This document shows, piece after piece, positions 58,464-64,000 of a stretch of 64,000 nt of DNA. Origin of the DNA: Apoda limacodes (Eukaryota > Arthropoda > Insecta > Lepidoptera > Limacodidae); NCBI GenBank assembly GCA_946406115.1, contig OX291557.1, positions 9,332,501 to 9,396,500 of the forward strand, in the 5' to 3' direction. The notes under the pieces are model-generated. The model was not told the origin of the DNA, searched no databases, and saw only the letters and a list, made by a program, of their open reading frames with translations. The position numbers and the translations under genes were made by a program. How positions within the stretch are numbered: the first letter of the stretch is position 1; each line of letters begins with the position of its first letter.

Positions 58464-60175
58464 GTTATTATACACAATGTATGCATTCATTACGATTTGA
58501 GTAAGACTTACCTACCTGTCAAAAAGGTTTACATACAGTATGAAAACTGGTTTTGAAATTGCGCCTTATAGGGTTCCGTAGGCCAATCACTGAAACTGAA
58601 TAATTATATTTTCGAATATCCGTTTGTATATCACAGCTTTATAAGCCTTGTATCTTTAGGGACGTCCATTAATTATGTGACACGTAATTTTTTTTATGAC
58701 TAAAGCATACACAATAATATTTATCGGGGTTATGCGAACGCTACAAAGTATAATTAGGCAAAGACTGAAATTGACACTGAAAATACGCATTTTGAAAAGG
58801 GGAGGAAAGGGAGCCGAACCAAATCTCACATGTTGTTAAAATTTTCAATAAGTGAATCCTTTCTATAATGATAAATGTACATAATATGGTGCCGAGACGT
58901 GTTGACACAGACGCATCGGTGCGGTGTAACATTGTAAGGAATTTCTGTGTAAGCACATAATAAATAAATATTAAACACTAGAATAATTATTTTTAGTCTT
59001 TAAATAACAAGTCAAATATTTTTGCAATTCCGACGAAAAAAAGACTTTCCCAGTAAGTTCACGCTACGGAACCCTAAATCGTTGTCGGTGCAGCATGCAC
59101 TTAAACAAAAATGTACACCTTTGTATAAACAAACAGGAATAACCAAATATCCTCAAGTGAGTGCTAAGGTCGAAAAGAAGTCAAGGCCATTTACAGAACT
59201 TAAATAAAAAACAACCATATTTTCTGCAGTTTTATTTAATATTTTTACTGTGCCTGTGCAAGTAGTCGTGTACTTCGAAGATGACACCTTCTGATGTAAG
59301 TAAAAATATTATTTTCTTCACGAATATTTACGCAAAGCCTTTTACCTATGTAGACTTTGGTAAAGCTTTTTAAAGAACTTTCTGAACATAAATAGATATT
59401 GTGGATTCGATTCGCAGCTTCTGAATGAGACTCTGATAAATTTTACCGACAAATAAAGGTAAATTTATATTAATGTCCAAATTTACAGTGCATTTTTTTC
59501 TGTTTTAATAGGCAAATTCCAATAATATTAGCAAATTCACTTAATTAAGGTTTGAAAACTGTACTCAGGACTGTTACAAAATTTATCAAACTCTTGCTAA
59601 CTTAACTCGTTTGGGTATGCTATAAAGATCCATTTTTTTATGCTATGGGTTTTCGCTTCTTTTACGGTACCCTGAAATGGCGGACAATAAATAAATTAAA
59701 GTCATATAGTATGACTTACAGTTAGAGTTCTCGTATAAGAGTTATCGATCTTCATTAAATTGCATTAATGTATTATTAAAATAAATTAAAAATAAAAATA
59801 TAGTTTCACGATAATTATAAAAAATTAAAAAAATTTAAAAGAATTAAATACCTATACAATAGTCGAGAAATTAGTTTCCCAATAGAAATGTAGATACTCA
59901 AAGTTACAAATACTGAATTCAATTTTTAGAGTAAATAAAATTCAGTTCAGTTTTGTCTGATAGAATGATGTAAATTTTTAGGGTTACTTCCCAAAGGGTA
60001 ATTAGCGGTCCGTCTGTCACCAGGCTTTATCTCATGAACCATGATAGTAAAACAGTTGAAAATTTATGTTGCCGCTATAACAACAAATACTAAAAAACAG
60101 AATAAAATAAATATTAAAAGGGGCTCCCATACAACAAATGTGATTTATTTGGTAGTTTTTGCTCGATATTATATT
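58464..60175. other. Intergenic AT-rich stretch
   Basis: I see no exon with acceptable splice context and no named repeat. Confidence 0.4.
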
Positions 60176-60482
60176 TTTTGAAGTGAAAACTTCTTTAGCA
60201 GCGTTGTGCACTTTTTTTGTGATGGGTAAAAAATTATAAACTCGCGTCAGGCTGATTGCAAATTCGTAAGACGGAAACCATAATGCCACGCCATAGAAAT
60301 TCGCAAGACGGAAACCATAATGCCACGCCATAATAGGATGATTAGCAAAATAAAAAGATTAATTTTGAAGTGAAAACTTCTTTAGTTTATTATAGGACGA
60401 ATAAAAAGTAAGAGGAAATTGGGTTGATGAAAAGATGAAATTGCGGATTACACTTGTTAAAATGTTATACCCAGGTTGTTTG
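60176..60482 (+). repeat. Dispersed repeat with internal short tandem units (copy 2)
   Basis: Matches 28826-29250: TTGAAGTGAAAACTTCTTTA at both ends of an internal part made of about 40-bp units with GACGGAAACCATAATGCCAC repeated twice. Confidence 0.8.
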
Positions 60483-61230
60483 TTTTAACTTCTGCCAGCC
60501 CGGAGCGCAACCCGTTTTTTTGCTTGGTAGACGGTTGAAATATACACATATTTAATTATATATTCACTTTTTAAATATTTTACTGCATGACACACGGTCG
60601 GTGAACTGTGTTTTTGACATCAAGCATCCTTTTATAGGTTATGCCAATGATACTTTACAATTTTTGTTAAGTTACATGACATCTATTCGATAATTATACG
60701 ACTGAAAGTTTTATAATTTTCGCCTATTTCGCTTCATAAACACGTTAACATTATTGTTATACAACCAAAACGGTCCAACTTTAGGTTGCGACTTAAATGT
60801 TGTCTTAAAACATATTTTAGCCATTTCGAAAAATGTTTAAAAATGTCACAGATCTTTTTTGTTACCCTTATTAAGACTTTTTTCATTAAATAAACTTCAA
60901 GGTGTCGGGATTGTAAGAACACCTGTAGAAAATAATGAAAAAAGTACAAATTTCAGATATTCACTTCGTTATTTTTAGTTTTAAGGCGCGGTAAACTTTA
61001 ATTTAGTTTTAAGCTATGCAAAGACAGACTCGCGATGTCTACAGCTCACAGAGCCACTAGTCCATAAGATTGCATAATACTGACGGGCTGAAACTAATAG
61101 GATTATAAGGAAGTACTAGATATTAACCAGAATGGCTTCAGACTGCGCTTAATTTAATACTTTACACAAATCTGCTCAGTTATTTTTTAGTCTCGGTGCA
61201 AAATGTAAATCGGAAAAGTAATAAAGAAAA

Positions 61231-61416
61231 ATGAATAAATTTAAATGTGTAGTTGTGGAAGTGCCTGATGACTATTATTCTTTTAATATGACGGACATTT
61301 TAAATAATAATTGTACTGTTAAAGACGTTTTGTGCGAAGGAAGACAATTATTTAGTGATAGCATACTTTTTGCAATTTTATTCGCATTATATGTATATAT
61401 TTTAGCAACCATTAAG
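61231..61416 (+). CDS. WS/DGAT-like gene exon 1
   Basis: ATG 61231, donor AAG/GTGAAT after 61416. 62 codons, ending phase 0. Includes an NMT glycosylation-type site and a hydrophobic segment at the end. Confidence 0.6.
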
Positions 61417-64000
61417 GTGAATGTCATATACCTACATATACAAAATAGGCGCACTTTTTATGTTAATTTTCTATTGTGCTAAATTAATATTGAGGGTAAA
61501 CGCAGTAGGTTGTTTTTCATACAAAATTGATTTGCCAAAATCTTCGAAGTTCCGTGAAACACACTCTTTATTTAGATTAGATAGCAAGAGCTAGTATAAT
61601 AATAAAGGTAAACATAAAAAAGATACAAAATTGCGGTGAATCGTCAAAAGAGTCTCAGCTCAGCATAGTGCCTGAGCAAGCTTTCCCTGATGCACGCCGT
61701 CACAGGTGATTCCCTTGCCCTCATCCAAATACTTAATGCAATATCTTATAACTATATCTTTTAACAAAAGCTCAATTTTGCCTAAAAAAAGCATTTACTA
61801 CCGCTATCCCCAAAATATTATAAGTACATAAATAATATCTCATACAGGGACCACTTTTATAAAACTGGACGGTGTTTAGCAGAAGTGTTTCAATCCAAGT
61901 GAGTGTCATTTTGAGAAAATCCAGTAAAAGAATTTTTAACACCCCCTTAAAAGGAAATCAGTATTGCTAATATTTTATCCAATGGTAAATACTGAAAAAA
62001 CATATAGGAAGAATCCAACTAATATTATTGGATGTTTGATAATTAATCACACTTCAACCACTGGATGGATCGGGATGAAACTTCGCTGACATATAGGTTA
62101 ATTAGGTTCTGTTATAGGACATAGGCTACTTTTTATTCCTCAAAATTTTAAAGTTCCCGCGGGAATAACTATAGCCGAGCTTAAAAGAACTATAGCTACA
62201 GCTATAGCTTGCTCTAGAAAACTTCATTAGTTTTTACTTCCTCATAATTAAGGAGTTCACATACAAATTCCACGCCTATAACTAAATTCAGGGCAGGTGA
62301 AGCCGCTAGCAAAGTATAGTAAAAAATAAAGTTGATAATTAAACCATAAAATGAAATACTTGCAATAATTTGGGGAATGAGTTCCCTGCAGAGATTGCCT
62401 TTAAGGACTAATATGTTTAAAGTTAGCTCTGACCTACAATCAGCGACGCACAGAAATCTTTCAGCTGAAATTGGAAAAAAGTACTGAGTGCTTGAAGGAA
62501 GACGTGACAGTAGACGATATCTACCAACAAGATATTCGAGGAAACTGTCCATATGCTTGAGTCTAAAATCTATAAAGCGCAGAGTACAGAATTAAGAAAG
62601 AGCCGTTTGAACCAAATTTTCAGACTCATGTTAAAGAGTTGAAACCTGATTAAGCTGCAGACATATCTGCAATCATAAAACCGAACTGAGGTTTGGAAAA
62701 GTTCGCGAGAGATCTGGCTATAAAGTAGTCGGCTGACAAGGCTGCAGACAGAAAGGGGCTACATCGTGACGTTCACACCAAATAACTTAAAAGAGATCGA
62801 GAAATTTTATGGACTGTCAGACACGTCGAACTCGAACCAGCTGGCAGTTCAGCTAAAGACTCTAGAGCTAGATTGACTCGAAACTATACTGAAGCTATCG
62901 TGGATGTTACTTTGTACGAGATAAGTATGGCTCTCAAACGGAACAAAAGGCATCGGCTGAACTTCTGAACACCGGTTAAAAAGCTGTGCTGAAGCTCCTT
63001 CGTACTCAAAGGTACTACGTCATAAGCATGCTATAAACAAGGAAACGCAGAGAAGGCAGATTTTAGGTTAACTTTCGAGGGCCCTTATGCTGGTCCGATT
63101 TGGATATATATCACTCTCGATTGTGAGTGATACTCGATTTCAATTCGGTCCACGCATGAGCGCGCCTACACTCGTAAGTCATGTGAGAGCAATATGGACC
63201 GCACGGTAACACGATGGAATAGTAATACCTTGTACAACATGTAAACTTTTTGTTTTTTTAAAATTTATAATATTTTATTATAGATGTATCATTTGTTTTA
63301 TTTTGCAGTGCACATCTTTAGATACTACAAATTTAAAGTTAAAGGTTCGTCAGTGGTTTGAATTAAAGTTATTGACACGGACAATTGGTTTCATAATATT
63401 TATCTCGGCTTTCCCTTTGGTAGTAGTTTCTGTTCTACTTGCTTTATTATATAAAGTAATATGTTCAGTGCTAATACAAAGAAAAGACAAATCTTTTATT
63501 GGTTTCCTCGATAGCTTTGATGTATTTTGGTGTTTAGAAGATGATGTTACCAAAAACACTATAGATGTAGTTGGCGTTATAGAGTCCGGCTCAGGGCCAG
63601 AAGCTATTGTAAAAGATATAAAAGACAAACTATGTGAATTATTGTCAAACAAGAAAGCAGAGAAATTGTTTTATAGACGGAATGAAGCTTATGGATTTTA
63701 CTACTGGAGTAGAAATAAAGAAGTAGATTTAGATCAGTACGTGGAGATTGTTGATTTACAAGAAACTGCTGATAAAATCAATGTTACCCAACTAGAAGAT
63801 ATGATGACAGAAATATGGAACCAATCCTTGCCGTATAAGAATGAAGGCTTGTTCAAAGTTATAATTACAAAGCAAAGTGTGAATAGTTATGAAAATCAAA
63901 GACACGAACATGGTTTAGTTATGAGGATACACCATTCGATTGGCGATGGAGTTGCTTTGGTTGAATTCTTGTGTAATACAATTGCTGATAAAAATCCAAG
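61231..64000 (+). CDS. Wax ester synthase / diacylglycerol O-acyltransferase-like gene, 5' part (partial)
   Basis: Two exons, 61231-61416 and 63309-64000, join in phase 0 to 292 or more residues and run off the window. Near residues 268-278 is RIHHSIGDGVAL, an exact HHxxxDG motif, the catalytic motif of the WS/DGAT (WSD1-type) acyltransferases, which esterify fatty alcohols or diacylglycerol from acyl-CoA. Ahead of it are two hydrophobic segments (about residues 42-62, SILFAILFALYVYILA; and about 82-110, GFIIFISAFPLVVVSVLLAL), suggesting an ER-membrane anchor not found in bacterial members. The region after the second segment (DSFDVFWCLED, then NVTQLEDMMTEIWNQSLPY) follows the family pattern before the motif. 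The C-terminal domain is beyond the window. Assignment of exon 1 rests on phase and the first membrane segment, so it is less sure than exon 2. Confidence 0.8.
62000..62320 (-). repeat. RTE-like tail repeat in intron 1 of the WS/DGAT-like gene
   Basis: The minus strand shows the GTTTCATCCCGATCCATCCA module and an AGTGTGATTAATTATC form of the usual end; GGAATTTGTATGTGAACTCC marks its inner part. Confidence 0.6.
62700..63080 (+). pseudogene. RTE-type LINE fragment, degraded
   Basis: TRNYTEAIVDVTLYEISMAL followed by KRNK and, in another frame, ELLNTG and AVLKLLR resembles the region before and within the start of RTE reverse transcriptase (EVxxALKxxKNxKAPGxDGIxxELLKxGG). Many stops. In intron 1. 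Confidence 0.55.
63309..64000 (+). CDS. WS/DGAT-like gene exon 2 (continues beyond window)
   Basis: Acceptor TTATTTTGCAG before 63309, then 230 codons open to the last base. Carries the second membrane segment and the HHSIGDG motif (63930-63950). Confidence 0.88.

Noticed and set aside
62350..62560. L1x-like words (GGAATGAGTTCCCTGCAGAG)
   Set aside because: Only a short match to the WNELPAK region; the neighbouring sequence does not follow the LINE order, so it is too weak to call.

Overview
The window looks like nuclear DNA of an insect, most likely a moth or butterfly. It is AT-rich, with split genes, GT-AG introns, a eukaryotic tRNA-Leu, and a dense mix of LINE, RTE-like, BEL/Pao, Gypsy, Tc1/mariner, hAT, foldback and tRNA-derived SINE remnants typical of lepidopteran genomes. 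The order-level assignment is inference from repeat style. Most bases are repeats and real coding exons are short and far apart, so the largest open frames are mostly dead transposons.

Layout. 1-363: start of a minus-strand coiled-coil coding exon that runs off the window. 364-7600: mostly unassigned AT-rich DNA with two weak single-exon candidates. 7689-17167: a four-deep transposon nest. A Tc1/mariner element (TA target) is split by a small hAT-like element (8-bp duplication), which is split by a Gypsy-type LTR element (4-bp duplication), whose gag is split by a 5'-truncated LINE. 17200-24000: dispersed repeats, another LINE copy and a decayed mariner transposase.

24072-54552: the genic core, three tandem plus-strand copies of a four-exon Mpv17/PMP22-family gene (here A, B, C) with identical exon phases and equal lengths of exons 2 and 3. 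Introns are filled with LINE, MITE and satellite insertions. Exon 1 of B and C is identical over 84 bp although exon 3 is clearly diverged, which suggests gene conversion. Gene A has lost the standard intron-1 splice donor and carries a 100-bp tandem duplication covering its 3' coding end. A tRNA-Leu(AAG) lies antisense in intron 1 of C, and an unrecognised minus-strand terminal-type exon lies in intron 1 of B.

54600-61230: intergenic repeats (MITEs, tRNA-derived SINEs, LINE tails). 61231-64000: the 5' part of a plus-strand gene whose second exon carries an HHxxxDG acyltransferase motif, consistent with the wax ester synthase/DGAT family; it continues past the window end.

The Mpv17-like proteins would be four-helix organelle membrane proteins and the acyltransferase a membrane-anchored lipid enzyme. 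Nothing in the sequence shows that they work in one pathway.
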